This document shows positions 14,952 through 26,236 of a DNA stretch of 64,000 nucleotides, one piece after another (the first letter of the stretch is position 1; each line of letters starts with the position of its first letter). The stretch covers positions 1,364,001-1,428,000 of the forward strand of contig NZ_LQGV01000001.1 in NCBI RefSeq assembly GCF_001620065.1, read 5' to 3'. Under the pieces are notes generated by a model. That model had not been told where the DNA came from. It ran no database searches and saw nothing but the letters and a program-made list of their open reading frames with translations. The stretch comes from Microbacterium sp. TNHR37B (lineage in GTDB: Bacteria; Actinomycetota; Actinomycetes; Actinomycetales; Microbacteriaceae). The position numbers and the translations under genes are program-made.

Positions 14952-15863
14952 GTGGGGGCGGTCGGCGTCGGGTCTGCGATCTGGGGTGTCGGGATCGAGC
15001 GATACCTGTTCACCGTGCGCCGACACTCCGTGGCGATCCTCCCCCCGGGAGCATCGCCGATGACGGTGCTCCACCTCTCCGACGCGCACATGGCTCCCTG
15101 GCAGCGACGCAAGCAGAGCTGGATCGCTCGTATCGCAGACAGCGTGCAGCCGGACTTCGTGATCAACACCGGGGACAACCTCGGGCACGCCGACGGGCTC
15201 AGCGGCATTCGCCGCGCGTTCGCTCCGCTGCGTGGCGTGCCGGGCGTCTTCGTCCACGGCTCCAACGATGTCGTCGGTCCTGCCCCGCGAAACCCGTTCG
15301 GCTACTTCATGGGGCCTTCGGGGCATTCCCCGAAGGTGCAGAACCTCGACACCGACGCGATGGACGCCTACTTCACCGAGGACCTCGGCTGGATGCCGCT
15401 CCACAACTCCGCGGCACGGCTGACCGTCGCCGGCGTGCGTATCGACGCGTTCGGCGTCGATGACGCACACCGCGACTGGGACGACCTCGAGGCGCTCCCG
15501 CCAGCGCTCGATCGGATCCGACGGGGATCCTGGTGGCGGGGCGCCCCTGCGGCCGACCTCCGCCTGGGAGTCACGCACGCCCCCTACCGGCGCGTTCTCG
15601 ACCGGTTCGTCGGTCTCGGTGCCGATCTCATCGCCGGCGGACACACCCATGGCGGGCAGGTGCGGGTGCCCTTCTCGCGCTCGGCCCTCGTGGCCAACTG
15701 CGACATCCCCCTCGACCAGGCGCGCGGACTCAGCTCCTGGTCGCACGCCGGGCGCTCGGTCCCGCTCAACGTCAGCGCCGGCCTCGGTCACTCCATCTAC
15801 ACACCGATCCGATTCGGCTGCCGGCCCGAAGTCTCCGTCCTTCGACTGCTGCCGCGCGGGTGA
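14952..15863 (+). CDS. Metallophosphoesterase, membrane-anchored
   Basis: 303 residues from GTG 14952. Calcineurin-like metal-site motifs appear in order: LHLSDAH, NTGDN, HGSND (in place of the usual GNHD), a THAPYRR histidine and GGHTHGGQ. An N-terminal hydrophobic stretch ([15 protein letters not shown]) would anchor it. In-frame coding-like sequence extends upstream ([20 protein letters not shown]) to a CTG at 14904 that overlaps the penicillin-binding protein stop (CTGA), so the true start may be this non-standard CTG, which would complete the membrane helix. Probably hydrolyses a phosphoester or lipid diphosphate at the envelope; substrate unknown. Confidence 0.85.
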   Translation: MGAVGVGSAIWGVGIERYLFTVRRHSVAILPPGASPMTVLHLSDAHMAPWQRRKQSWIARIADSVQPDFVINTGDNLGHADGLSGIRRAFAPLRGVPGVFVHGSNDVVGPAPRNPFGYFMGPSGHSPKVQNLDTDAMDAYFTEDLGWMPLHNSAARLTVAGVRIDAFGVDDAHRDWDDLEALPPALDRIRRGSWWRGAPAADLRLGVTHAPYRRVLDRFVGLGADLIAGGHTHGGQVRVPFSRSALVANCDIPLDQARGLSSWSHAGRSVPLNVSAGLGHSIYTPIRFGCRPEVSVLRLLPRG

Positions 15864-15913
15864 GGCCCGATTCGTTCTGAGCGCACGAACAGGGTAGACT
15901 CGGAGGGTTGCCA

Positions 15914-15987
<74 letters not shown>

Positions 15988-15996
15988 CCGCAAGAG

Positions 15997-16031
15997 GCTC
16001 CGCCTGAGATCCGATCCCAGGCGGAGCTTTT
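15997..16031 (+). terminator. Intrinsic terminator after tRNA-Pro
   Basis: GCTCCGCCTG (15997-16006) and CAGGCGGAGC (16018-16027) form a 10-bp stem with an 11-nt loop followed by TTTT. Confidence 0.85.
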
Positions 16032-16060
16032 CGCATCACCACGGATCCGGAGCTCGCGCC

Positions 16061-16825
16061 ATGACCACGCCCCGCCTCGTCGCGTTCGACCTCGACGACA
16101 CGCTCGCCCCGTCGAAGACGGCGATCTCGCCGCGGATGGGCAGCCTGCTCCTCGACCTCGCCACGCGCGTCGAGGTCGCCATCATCTCCGGCGGGCAGCT
16201 CCAGCAGTTCCAGTCACAGGTCGTCGAGCGGCTTCCCGACGCCGATGCCGACGCGCTCACGCCGTTCCACCTCCTGCCCACCTGCGGCACGCAGTACTAC
16301 CGCCTGACGCCCGAGGGCGTCCGCACCGTCTACGCCCACCCGCTCACCGACGACGAGAAGCAGCGCGCTCTCGCGGCGGTGGAGGAGGAGGCACGCCGGC
16401 TCGGGCTGTGGGAGTCGGAGACATGGGGCGAGATCCTCGAGGACCGCGGCTCGCAGATCACCTTCTCGGCGCTCGGACAATCCGCGCCCGTCGAGGCGAA
16501 GACGGCCTGGGATCCCACCGGTGCGAAGAAGAACGCGCTCCGCGACGCCGTCGCCGCGCGTATCCCCGACCTGGAGGTCCGCTCCGGAGGATCGACGTCG
16601 GTCGACATCACCCGACGCGGCATCGACAAGGCCTACGGCATGCGTCGCCTGTCGGAGCAGACCGGCATCGCTCTGGATGACATGCTCTTCGTCGGCGACC
16701 GCCTCGACGAGCACGGCAACGACTATCCGGTCCTGGCGATGGGCGTCGCCTGCCACGCCGTCACCGGCTGGGAGGACACCGCCTCCTACCTCGAAGAGCT
16801 CATTCCGACTCTCCCCCGCCGCTGA
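16061..16825 (+). CDS. HAD family hydrolase, subclass IIB (phosphomannomutase/sugar-phosphatase-like)
   Basis: 254 residues from ATG 16061. Motif I FDLDDTLAPSK gives the nucleophile and acid/base aspartates; motif II is IISGG; the C-terminal motif FVGDRLDEHGNDYPVLAMGV supplies the Mg ligands. The cap between (residues about 85-185) is of the C2B type. The overall layout, including RGIDKAYGMRRL, resembles eukaryote-type phosphomannomutases and sucrose-phosphate-phosphatase-like enzymes. The most likely role is a sugar phosphatase or phosphomutase; it stands alone, so the substrate cannot be set. It is separated from the upstream tRNA by a terminator. Confidence 0.85.
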   Translation: MTTPRLVAFDLDDTLAPSKTAISPRMGSLLLDLATRVEVAIISGGQLQQFQSQVVERLPDADADALTPFHLLPTCGTQYYRLTPEGVRTVYAHPLTDDEKQRALAAVEEEARRLGLWESETWGEILEDRGSQITFSALGQSAPVEAKTAWDPTGAKKNALRDAVAARIPDLEVRSGGSTSVDITRRGIDKAYGMRRLSEQTGIALDDMLFVGDRLDEHGNDYPVLAMGVACHAVTGWEDTASYLEELIPTLPRR

Positions 16826-16878
16826 CCCCGCGCCGCGACTCGCGAGCCGGCTCACGCCCTCCCCGCGAGCGGCGCACG

Positions 16879-18153
16879 TCAGCGCGCGACGACCGGGGCC
16901 TCCGACGACGAGGTCACGGGGGCCAGGCGCCGCAGCTGCGTGACGTGCCGCGGCTCCAGCTCCGCCAACGTCGCGACCCCGAGCAGCTGCATCGTCCGCT
17001 CGATCTCGCTGCGGAGGATGGCGATCGTGCGGTCGACACCGCGCCGCCCGCCCGCCATGAGGCCGTACAGGTACGCCCGGCCGATGAGGGTGAATTTCGC
17101 CCCCAACGCGACGGAGGCCACGATGTCAGCGCCGTTCATGATCCCGGTGTCGACCATGATGGTGGCGTCCCGCCCGACTTCCCGCACGACCTGGGGAAGG
17201 AGATGGAAGGGGATCGGAGCGCGGTCGAGCTGACGCCCGCCGTGGTTGGACAAGACGATGCCGTCGACGCCGAGATCGACGAGCCGCACCGAGTCGGCCA
17301 CGTTCTGCACGCCCTTGACGACGATCTTGCCGGGCCACATCTCGCGGATCACGGCCAGGTCCTCGTAGCTGATCGTGGGATCCATGGCCGCGTTCAGGAG
17401 CTCCCCGACCGTGCCGCCCGTCGTCGTGAGCGAGGCGAACTCGAGTTTGGGCGTGGTCAGGAAGTCGATCCACCACCACGGACGCGGGATCGCGTTCACG
17501 ATCGTGCCGACGGTCAGCTGGGGAGGAATCGAGAACCCGTTGCGCTTGTCGCGGAGGCGCGCACCCGCGACGGGGGTGTCCACGGTGAACATCAAGGTGT
17601 CGAACCCCGCGTCGGCCGCGCGCGTGACGAGCCCGTAGGAGATCTCGCGCTGCCGCATGACGTACAGCTGGAACCAGTTGCGTCCCGCGGGGTTTGCGGC
17701 CCGGACGTTCTCGATCGAGGTGGTCCCCAGCGTCGAGAGCGTGAAGGGAATGCCCGCCGCCGCGGCGGCCGAGGCCCCGGCGATCTCGCCTTCGGTCTGC
17801 ATGAGCCGCGTGAAGCCCGTCGGAGCGATACCGAAGGGGAGCGCGGAGGGCCCGCCGAGGATCTCGACCGAGGTGTCCACGTTCTCGGCCGGACGGAGGA
17901 TGTCGGGGTGGAACTCGATGTCCTCGAAGGCCTGACGCGCGCGCGCCAGCGAGAGCTCGCCCTCGGCGGCGCCGTCCGTGTAGTCGAAAGCCGCCTTCGG
18001 CGTGCGCCTCTGCGCGATCCTGCGCAGATCCGCGATCGTCAGTGCGCCCTCCAGCCGACGCTTCGTGGCGTCGAGCTCCGGCTTCTTGAACTGCATGAGC
18101 TCGAGCAGTTCGGGGATCTTGGGCAGCTGGCGCTGAACCATGCGGGGTGACAT
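16879..18153 (-). CDS. lldD: FMN-dependent L-lactate dehydrogenase / alpha-hydroxy-acid oxidase
   Basis: 424 residues from ATG 18153 (ATG 18141 is an alternative 4 codons in). The FMN-binding TIM barrel is clear: [18 protein letters not shown] near the N-terminus, [21 protein letters not shown], the lysine in KIVVKGVQ, and the catalytic His-Arg pair in [10 protein letters not shown]. It oxidises L-lactate (or a related 2-hydroxyacid) to pyruvate and passes electrons to the quinone pool at the membrane surface. It is transcribed just downstream of the GntR gene lldR on the same strand, with a 31-bp gap, so it is very probably lactate-induced. Confidence 0.9.
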   Translation of the reverse strand: MSPRMVQRQLPKIPELLELMQFKKPELDATKRRLEGALTIADLRRIAQRRTPKAAFDYTDGAAEGELSLARARQAFEDIEFHPDILRPAENVDTSVEILGGPSALPFGIAPTGFTRLMQTEGEIAGASAAAAAGIPFTLSTLGTTSIENVRAANPAGRNWFQLYVMRQREISYGLVTRAADAGFDTLMFTVDTPVAGARLRDKRNGFSIPPQLTVGTIVNAIPRPWWWIDFLTTPKLEFASLTTTGGTVGELLNAAMDPTISYEDLAVIREMWPGKIVVKGVQNVADSVRLVDLGVDGIVLSNHGGRQLDRAPIPFHLLPQVVREVGRDATIMVDTGIMNGADIVASVALGAKFTLIGRAYLYGLMAGGRRGVDRTIAILRSEIERTMQLLGVATLAELEPRHVTQLRRLAPVTSSSEAPVVAR

Positions 18154-18184
18154 CTCTCTCGTGAGGAAACGGGGTGGGAGGGGC

Positions 18185-18907
18185 TCACTGAAGGGCGGGA
18201 GGGGCGGGAAGCCCCGCGTCGGCGTAGTAGCCGGTGATGTGCGCGCGCACGAGCGTGCGGGCCCGATCCGCCTCGCCCGCCTCGATGGCGGCGAGAACGT
18301 CGGCGTGCTCGCGACGCAATCGCGCCGACGTCGCCTCCCAATCGGGGATGCGCTCCGCGCCGGCCCGGATGTAGCTCTCGATCGTCGTGCGCAGACCCGC
18401 CATGGTGGCCGCCACCACGACGTTTCCCGCCGCATCGGTGAGGCGCAGGTGGAACTGGGTGTCGAGCGCGAGGAACTCCTCCGCCGTCAGCCCCTCGGCC
18501 TCCATCGCGTCGAGGGTGGCGTGCGCCTCCGCGAGGTCGGTGTGTGCGTCGCCGGCCAGATGCGCGACGGCCCACTCCTCGAGCAGGAGGCGGGTCTCGT
18601 AGACATCAGGGATCGGGAACCCCTGCGCGGCGACCTGCAGGCGCAGGAACTGGGCGAGCCCGCCGTGGGGCGTCGCGGTCACGATCGCGCCGGCGGTCGG
18701 CCCGGATCCCGTGCCGGTGCGGATCAGGCCCATGACCTCGAGGACACGCAGCGCCTCGCGCACGCTGGAGCGTCCGACCCCGAGCGTCGTGGCGAGTTCC
18801 CGCTCCGGCTGGATGCGATCGCCCGGGCCGAGCCGCCCCTCCAGCAGATCGGACTCGATCTTCTCGAGTACCACGCGCCAGGCGCGCGCCGGAGTGCTCT
18901 CTGGCAT
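18185..18907 (-). CDS. lldR: GntR/FadR-family regulator, LldR-like
   Basis: 240 residues. N-terminal winged helix ([28 protein letters not shown], residues about 35-62) and a C-terminal all-helical FCD effector domain ([14 protein letters not shown] ... [26 protein letters not shown]) with the metal-binding Asp/His residues of FadR-C proteins. It sits immediately upstream of lldD in the same operon. The double operator at 18935-18974 carries GTGGTCTGAC half-sites, close to the TGGTCTGACCA box known for Corynebacterium LldR. L-lactate is therefore the expected inducer (inference from operator and neighbour). Confidence 0.85.
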   Translation of the reverse strand: MPESTPARAWRVVLEKIESDLLEGRLGPGDRIQPERELATTLGVGRSSVREALRVLEVMGLIRTGTGSGPTAGAIVTATPHGGLAQFLRLQVAAQGFPIPDVYETRLLLEEWAVAHLAGDAHTDLAEAHATLDAMEAEGLTAEEFLALDTQFHLRLTDAAGNVVVAATMAGLRTTIESYIRAGAERIPDWEATSARLRREHADVLAAIEAGEADRARTLVRAHITGYYADAGLPAPPALQ

Positions 18908-18934
18908 TGATCCCCCTCGGACCGTGTTGGAACC

Positions 18935-18974
18935 GCAATGTCAGACCACATTAGTCCCGGTGGTCTGACCTTGC
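18935..18974 (-). promoter_or_regulatory. LldR-type double operator
   Basis: A long inverted repeat just upstream of lldR. The right arm GTGGTCTGACCTTGC (18960-18974) and the left arm, read on the minus strand GTGGTCTGACATTGC (18949 down to 18935), match at 14 of 15 positions with a 10-bp spacer. Each arm contains TGGTCTGAC, almost the corynebacterial LldR box. Confidence 0.75.
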
Positions 18975-19023
18975 AAACCCGGTGCGTTCGACTCTCGCAC
19001 GTGCTCGGGGGTGCCTGCGGAGG

Positions 19024-19680
19024 TCACCTCAACCGGCCGCCCGACTCGCGCAGATAGCACTCGGCGCACATCGACTCGTACGTGACCCGCGCGGCGCTCA
19101 GCTCGTCGATGGCGACCTGATCGCCGTCGAAGACGAATCGGCCGCCGACCAGACGTGCGTTGAACAGCGCCTTCCGGCCGCACCGGCAGATGGTCTTGAG
19201 CTCCTCGAGACTGTGCGCCAGTTCCATCAGCCGCGCCGACCCGGGAAAGGCCCGGGTCTGGAAATCCGTGCGGATGCCGTAGGCGAGCACCGGGATGCGG
19301 TCCTCCACGACGATGCGCAGGAGGTCGTCCACCTGGTCGGGGGTGAGGAACTGTGCCTCGTCGATCAGGAGGCAGGCGACGTCGGGGCGAGACCCGGTGG
19401 CCGACGACTCCGGGATGAGCGCCTCCTGCTCGGCCTGCTCCCGCACGCGCGCGCGATGCTCGGCGAACACCGCGCGGACATCATCGTCGGGAGTGATGAG
19501 GAAGTCGACGAGACGCTCGACCCCGAGGCGACTGGAGATCCGATCGGCGCCCTTGGTGTCGATCTCGGGCTTGGCCAACAAGACGTGCTGACCGCGCTCC
19601 TCGTAGTTGTAGGCGGCCTGCAACAGAGCCGTGGACTTCCCCGAGTTCATCGCTCCGTAGCGGAAGTAGAGTTTGGCCAC
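19024..19680 (-). CDS. tdk: Thymidine kinase
   Basis: 218 residues, usual for type II thymidine kinase, which phosphorylates thymidine to dTMP for salvage. Motifs: P-loop YGAMNSGKSTALLQ (residues 9-22), the LLIDEAQFL Walker B/catalytic Glu, the lasso-loop region YGIRTDFQTRAFPGS, and a structural zinc site with CRCGR and a later CAEC pair. The start is GTG 19680, with TAGACT (19687-19692, minus strand) 6 nt upstream and no Shine-Dalgarno, so leaderless. It stands alone between lldR and mqo. Confidence 0.95.
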   Translation of the reverse strand: MAKLYFRYGAMNSGKSTALLQAAYNYEERGQHVLLAKPEIDTKGADRISSRLGVERLVDFLITPDDDVRAVFAEHRARVREQAEQEALIPESSATGSRPDVACLLIDEAQFLTPDQVDDLLRIVVEDRIPVLAYGIRTDFQTRAFPGSARLMELAHSLEELKTICRCGRKALFNARLVGGRFVFDGDQVAIDELSAARVTYESMCAECYLRESGGRLR

Positions 19681-19789
19681 CGCACGAGTCTATTGGCACC
19701 CGTCGACGCCGCTCCGCGTCGGGGCGAGGAGGCCGACGACCGGTCGGGGCCAGCAGGCACTAGCCGGGCGCGCGAGCGCCGGACCCTCG

Positions 19790-21262
19790 TCAGCGGTTGA
19801 TGTGGAGCACGGCGGCCGTCTCCGTCAGAGACGCGTCTGCCGCTTCCGGTCGAGTGTTGAGGGTGTCCCCATAGCTCGGGATGAGCTCGCGCAGTGTCGG
19901 CTCCCACTCCCCCATCCGGTCGGGGAAGCACGTGCGCAACAGGTTCAGCATGATCGAGGCCGCGGTGGACGCTCCCGGCGAGGCACCCAGCAGTCCCGCG
20001 ATCGATCCGTCGGCGGAGCTGACCACCTCAGTGCCGAACTGCAGCACACCGCCCTTCGCCGGATCCTTCTTCATGACCTGGGCGCGCTGACCGGCCTGGA
20101 GGAGCTCCCAGTCCTCGTCGCGCGCCGTCGGCATGAACTCGCGCAGCGAGTCCACCTTCTTGGCGTGGTTCTTCAGCAGCTCGGAGACGAGGTACTTGAT
20201 GAGCCCGGGATTGTCGACGGCGACCTTCAGCATGGGCCAGAGGTTGCCCGGACGCACCTGCGCGACGATGTCGGTGATGCGCCCGTTCTTCAAGAACTTG
20301 GGGCTGAACGTCGCGAACGGACCGAACAGCAGCGATGCCTCGCCGTCGACCACGCGGGTGTCCAGGTGCGGCACCGACATCGGCGGCGCTCCCACCGAGG
20401 CCTGCGAGTACACCTTCGCCCGGTGCTGGGCGACCAGCTCCGGGTTGGACGTCTTCAGCCACTGGCCGCCGATCGGGAACACGCCGTAGCCCTTGATCTC
20501 CGGGATACCGGAGCGCTGCAGGAGCTTGATCGCCCACCCGCCGGCGCCGACGAAGACGAAGCGTGCGCGCAGGCTGCCGGGGGTCTTACCGAGCGAGTGC
20601 CGATAGGAGACCTTCCAGGTGCCGTCGGCGAGCTTCTTCAGGCCGCGAACTTCGCGATTGGTGACGACGTCGACGCCCTGCTCCGAAAGGTGCGAGAAGA
20701 GCTGGCGGGTGAGCGCGCCGAAGTCCACATCGGTGCCCGCCGGCACCCGCGTCGCGGCGAAGGGTTCGCCCTTGCGGCGCTGCTTCATCAGCAGCGGCGC
20801 CCACTGATGGATGACGCGCGAATCCTCGGAGTACTCGATCCCGGCGAACAGCGGCTGGTCCTTGAGCGCCTCGTAGCGCTTCTTGAGGTAGGCGACGTCC
20901 TTCTCTCCGCGGACGAACGTCATGTGCGGGGTCGCGTTGATGAACGTCGACGGCTCATCGAGCACGCCCCGCTCCACGAGGGAGGCCCACAGCTGGCGGC
21001 TCTGCTGGAACTGCTCGTTGATCCCGACGGCTTTGGCGGGGTCGACCGAGCCGTCGGGCGCCTCGGGCATGTAGTTGAGCTCGCAGAGGGCGGCGTGTCC
21101 CGTTCCCGCGTTGTTCCAGGCGTTCGACGACTCCTGGGCCACCTCGGACAGCCGCTCGCAGACGACGATCTTCCACTCCGGCTGCAGTTGCTTGAGGAGG
21201 GTACCGAGGGTGGCGCTCATGATGCCACCGCCGATCAGGACGACGTCGACTGGTTCACTCAC
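19790..21262 (-). CDS. mqo: Malate:quinone oxidoreductase
   Basis: 490 residues, usual for Mqo. An N-terminal FAD-binding GGGIMSATLGTLLKQL follows MSEPVDVVLI. The diagnostic ESSNAWNNAGTGHAALCELNY and, toward the C-terminus, GLLGASPGASTA are present. A peripheral membrane flavoenzyme that oxidises L-malate to oxaloacetate and reduces the quinone pool, replacing or supplementing NAD-dependent malate dehydrogenase in the TCA cycle; common in actinobacteria. GTG 21262; TAGACT lies 8 nt upstream. Confidence 0.96.
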   Translation of the reverse strand: MSEPVDVVLIGGGIMSATLGTLLKQLQPEWKIVVCERLSEVAQESSNAWNNAGTGHAALCELNYMPEAPDGSVDPAKAVGINEQFQQSRQLWASLVERGVLDEPSTFINATPHMTFVRGEKDVAYLKKRYEALKDQPLFAGIEYSEDSRVIHQWAPLLMKQRRKGEPFAATRVPAGTDVDFGALTRQLFSHLSEQGVDVVTNREVRGLKKLADGTWKVSYRHSLGKTPGSLRARFVFVGAGGWAIKLLQRSGIPEIKGYGVFPIGGQWLKTSNPELVAQHRAKVYSQASVGAPPMSVPHLDTRVVDGEASLLFGPFATFSPKFLKNGRITDIVAQVRPGNLWPMLKVAVDNPGLIKYLVSELLKNHAKKVDSLREFMPTARDEDWELLQAGQRAQVMKKDPAKGGVLQFGTEVVSSADGSIAGLLGASPGASTAASIMLNLLRTCFPDRMGEWEPTLRELIPSYGDTLNTRPEAADASLTETAAVLHINR

Positions 21263-21290
21263 GATTGTCCAGTCTAGGCCCGGGAGCGGG

Positions 21291-23451
<2,161 letters not shown>

Positions 23452-23485
23452 GTCGCTCCCGTCTCCGGTCCGGATCGCCCGTCCC

Positions 23486-23512
23486 CCTCACATTCTGTCC
23501 CGCCGCATCGTC
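23486..23512 (+). promoter_or_regulatory. Candidate ECF41 promoter of the reductase gene
   Basis: CCTCACA (23486-23492), exactly 16 bp, CGTC (23509-23512). The published ECF41 consensus as I recall it is TGTCACA-N16-CGTC, so five of seven -35 bases, the spacing and the full -10 match. The start codon is 31 bp downstream with a good Shine-Dalgarno. Confidence 0.65.
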
Positions 23513-23542
23513 GATCGAGTGAACGTCGAGAAAGGACACCAC

Positions 23543-24310
23543 ATGAGAATCATCGTCGCCGGAGGAACCGGGGTCGTGGGCAGGGAGATCGTCGCGGCCG
23601 CACGGGCACGAGGGCATGAGGCGGCGGGGATGTCCCGCGCCACCGGGGCGGATCTGCAGACGGGGGAAGGCGTGGCCTCCGCACTGCGCGACGCCGAGGT
23701 CGTCATCGACGCCGTCAGCGTCGCCACGATGGACGCGGAGACGTCCACCCGGTTCTTCCGGCGCAGTACCCAGACGCTGATCGACGCCGCTCGTCGCGGG
23801 GGCGTGCGGCACATCGTCGCGCTCTCGATCGTGGGCGTGGATCGAAACCCGCACGGCTACTACGCCGGCAAAGTGGCACAGGAGGAGGCGTACCAGGCCG
23901 GCGACGCGCCGTTCACGATCGTGCGGGCGACACAGTTCCACGAGTTCGCGGGACAGGTGGCGCGGCAGGCCCGCTTCGGCCCGCTCCAGCTCGCCCCTCG
24001 CGCCCGCGTGCAGCCCGTCGCGGCGCGCGCGGTGGCCGAGCACCTGGTCACCGTGGCCGAGGGGGCCGCCCGCGGTCGGACCAGCGACATCGCCGGCCCG
24101 CGGGAAGAGGAACTGTCCGCGATGATCCGCGCATGGCGACGCCACCGGGGCGAGCGGGGTCCGGTGCTCACCGTGAGCCTGCCCGGTGCGCAGATGCGGG
24201 GCATGAGGCAGGGCCTCGCCCTCCCCGACGCGGACGCGCGAGTGCTGGGCCCGTCGTTCGAGGACTGGCTGTCCGCTCAGCCGATCAATGCAGGGCGCGC
24301 TGGGCGATGA
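23543..24310 (+). CDS. NAD(P)-binding reductase (NmrA/SDR-like), ECF41 partner
   Basis: 255 residues from ATG 23543 (Shine-Dalgarno AAAGGAC). N-terminal Rossmann motif MRIIVAGGTGVVGREIV; atypical SDR layout with VRHIVALSIVGVDRNPHGYYAGKVAQEE, matching the Y-x3-K active-site pattern (YYAGK). C-terminal half with AEHLVTVAEGA and IAGPREEELSAM, as in NAD(P)H-binding/NmrA-type proteins. Oxidoreductases of this sort are one of three partner classes (carboxymuconolactone decarboxylase, oxidoreductase, epimerase) linked to ECF41 factors, and the upstream promoter supports direct control. Substrate unknown. Its 3' end overlaps the convergent thrC by 26 bp. Confidence 0.85.
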   Translation: MRIIVAGGTGVVGREIVAAARARGHEAAGMSRATGADLQTGEGVASALRDAEVVIDAVSVATMDAETSTRFFRRSTQTLIDAARRGGVRHIVALSIVGVDRNPHGYYAGKVAQEEAYQAGDAPFTIVRATQFHEFAGQVARQARFGPLQLAPRARVQPVAARAVAEHLVTVAEGAARGRTSDIAGPREEELSAMIRAWRRHRGERGPVLTVSLPGAQMRGMRQGLALPDADARVLGPSFEDWLSAQPINAGRAGR

Positions 24311-25685
24311 AGGCGCGGAGTGCCTCGGCGTCGTCGGGGAGATCGACGACATGCTGGGGCGCGTCGAGCATCTCCCGCAGCTCCGGCGTGTAGGCCAGGT
24401 CCACCCCGATCGCCTCGTGGATCGTCTCGGCGAACTTCTCCGGCTTGGCGGTCTCCAGCACGAGCATCCTCACGCCGGGCTCGACGTAGTCGCGGGCCAC
24501 GCGCACGCCATCAGCGGTGTGGGGGTCGATCACGTCTCCGGAACGCTCGTAGACGGCCCGGATGGTGCCCACACGATCGGCGTGGGTCGACGTGCCGCTG
24601 ACGATGCCGAACTCGTCGGCGAAGCGCGCACGCTCCGCCGAGAAGTCGATGTACCCCTGCGCGTCGAGGTCACGCCATGCCCCGACGACCCGTTCGGGAT
24701 CACGGCCCACCAGCTCGAAGATGAAGCGCTCGAGGTTCGAGGCCTTCGAGATGTCCATCGACGGGCTGGAGGTGGCGACGGTCTCGGCGGCGCTACGCGG
24801 ACGATAGATCCCGGAGCGGAAGAACTCATCGAGGACGTTGTTCTCGTTGGCCGCCAACACCAGGCGACGCAGGGGAACACCCATCTGCCGGGCATAGAAA
24901 CCGGAGAGGATGTTGCCGAAGTTGCCGGAGGGCACGGTGACCGAGACCTCGACGACGCCGGCGTCGGTCGCTCGCAACCAGGCCCAGACGTAGTACACGA
25001 CCTGGGCCGTGATGCGGGCGAGGTTGATGGAGTTGACCGCGCCCAGGAAGTGTGCGCGCTTGAACCCGAGGTCGCCGGCGAGCTCCTTCACGAGGTTCTG
25101 GCAATCGTCGAACACGCCGCCGATGGCGATGTTGTGCACCCGCGGGTCGTCGATCGAGAACATCTGCGCCCGCTGGAAAGGACTCATTCGGCCCTGCGGT
25201 GAGAGCATGAAGACGGCGATGCGCTCCTTGCCGCGCAAGGCGTGCTCGGCCGCCGACCCGGTGTCACCCGAGGTGGCACCGAGCACGTTCATCACGGCAT
25301 CGCGCTGTTCGAGCGCGTACTCGACGACCTCGCCGAGGAACTGCATGGCCATGTCCTTGAACGCGAGGGTCGGTCCTTCCGAGAGCCCCACGAGGGTGAG
25401 CTCGTCGTCGAGGCGGCGCAGCGGCACGACGGCCTCCGGGAAGCCCGCGTACGCGGCCTGCGTCATCCGCGCGAGGTCGGTGCGGGGGATGTCGGTCGCG
25501 AAGAGAGCGAGGACCTCGGTGGCCAGCTGGGGATACGTCAGCGCGCGCCACCGCTCCAGGAGATCGGCGTCGATGGTCGGCAGGGTCTCGGGGACCGCCA
25601 GTCCACCGTCGGTCGCGAGCCCCTCCAGAAGGGCCTCGCAATACGAGAGCGGCTCGGAGCCGCCGCGGGTGGAGATGTACTGCAC
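24285..25685 (-). CDS. thrC: Threonine synthase
   Basis: 466 residues. The N-terminal MQYISTRGG and CEALLEGLATDGGLAVPE mark the long-form (yeast/E. coli type) threonine synthase. The PLP lysine lies in EGPTLAFKDMAMQ, followed by LGATSGDTGSAAE and SGNFGNILSGFYARQMG. It converts O-phosphohomoserine to threonine. It is transcribed after lysC on the same strand with a 32-bp gap, so the two are probably an operon. The stop overlaps the end of the convergent reductase gene by 26 bp. Confidence 0.96.
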   Translation of the reverse strand: MQYISTRGGSEPLSYCEALLEGLATDGGLAVPETLPTIDADLLERWRALTYPQLATEVLALFATDIPRTDLARMTQAAYAGFPEAVVPLRRLDDELTLVGLSEGPTLAFKDMAMQFLGEVVEYALEQRDAVMNVLGATSGDTGSAAEHALRGKERIAVFMLSPQGRMSPFQRAQMFSIDDPRVHNIAIGGVFDDCQNLVKELAGDLGFKRAHFLGAVNSINLARITAQVVYYVWAWLRATDAGVVEVSVTVPSGNFGNILSGFYARQMGVPLRRLVLAANENNVLDEFFRSGIYRPRSAAETVATSSPSMDISKASNLERFIFELVGRDPERVVGAWRDLDAQGYIDFSAERARFADEFGIVSGTSTHADRVGTIRAVYERSGDVIDPHTADGVRVARDYVEPGVRMLVLETAKPEKFAETIHEAIGVDLAYTPELREMLDAPQHVVDLPDDAEALRAFIAQRALH

Positions 25686-25717
25686 GGGAGCTCCTCAGCT
25701 AGCTGTCGAGAGGGGGT

Positions 25718-26236
25718 TCAGCGGCCGGTGCCGGCATACACGACGGCCTCGGTGTCGCCGTCCAGGCCATAGGCGGTGTGCACGACGCGCGCGGCGTCGG
25801 CGAGTTCGTCACCCCGGACGACGACGGAGATGCGGATCTCCGACGTCGAGATCATCTCGATGTTGACACCGGCGGCCGACAGCGCCTCGAACAGCGTCGC
25901 GGAGACGCCGGAGTGCGCGCGCATGCCCGCTCCGACCACCGACAGCTTGCCGATCTGGTCGTCGTGGACGAGGCTCTCGAAGCCCACCTGCGGTTGCTCG
26001 TCGGCGAGGGCGCGCAACGCGGCCGACGCGTCGGCCTTCGGGAGGGTGAACGAGATGTCGGTGCGCCCGGTGGCCGCCGCCGACACGTTCTGGACGATCA
26101 TGTCGACGTTGGCGCCGCTGCGCGCGACGATCTTGAAGATCTCCGCGGCCTTTCCGGGAACGTCCGGCACGCCGATCACGGTGATCTTCGCCTGGCTGAG
26201 ATCGGTCGCGACTCCGGCGACGATCGGCTCTTCCAT
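25718..26236 (-). CDS. Nested in-frame aspartokinase beta subunit
   Basis: ATG 26236 is codon 260 of lysC, in phase, and is preceded on the minus strand by AGAGGGAGAAGAG, a strong Shine-Dalgarno at about 6 nt. The product, [20 protein letters not shown] onward, would be 172 residues and consists of the two ACT domains. Corynebacterium glutamicum LysC beta is also 172 residues and starts at an equivalent place. This is established for that family; that it is used here is inference from the site. Confidence 0.7.
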   Translation of the reverse strand: MEEPIVAGVATDLSQAKITVIGVPDVPGKAAEIFKIVARSGANVDMIVQNVSAAATGRTDISFTLPKADASAALRALADEQPQVGFESLVHDDQIGKLSVVGAGMRAHSGVSATLFEALSAAGVNIEMISTSEIRISVVVRGDELADAARVVHTAYGLDGDTEAVVYAGTGR

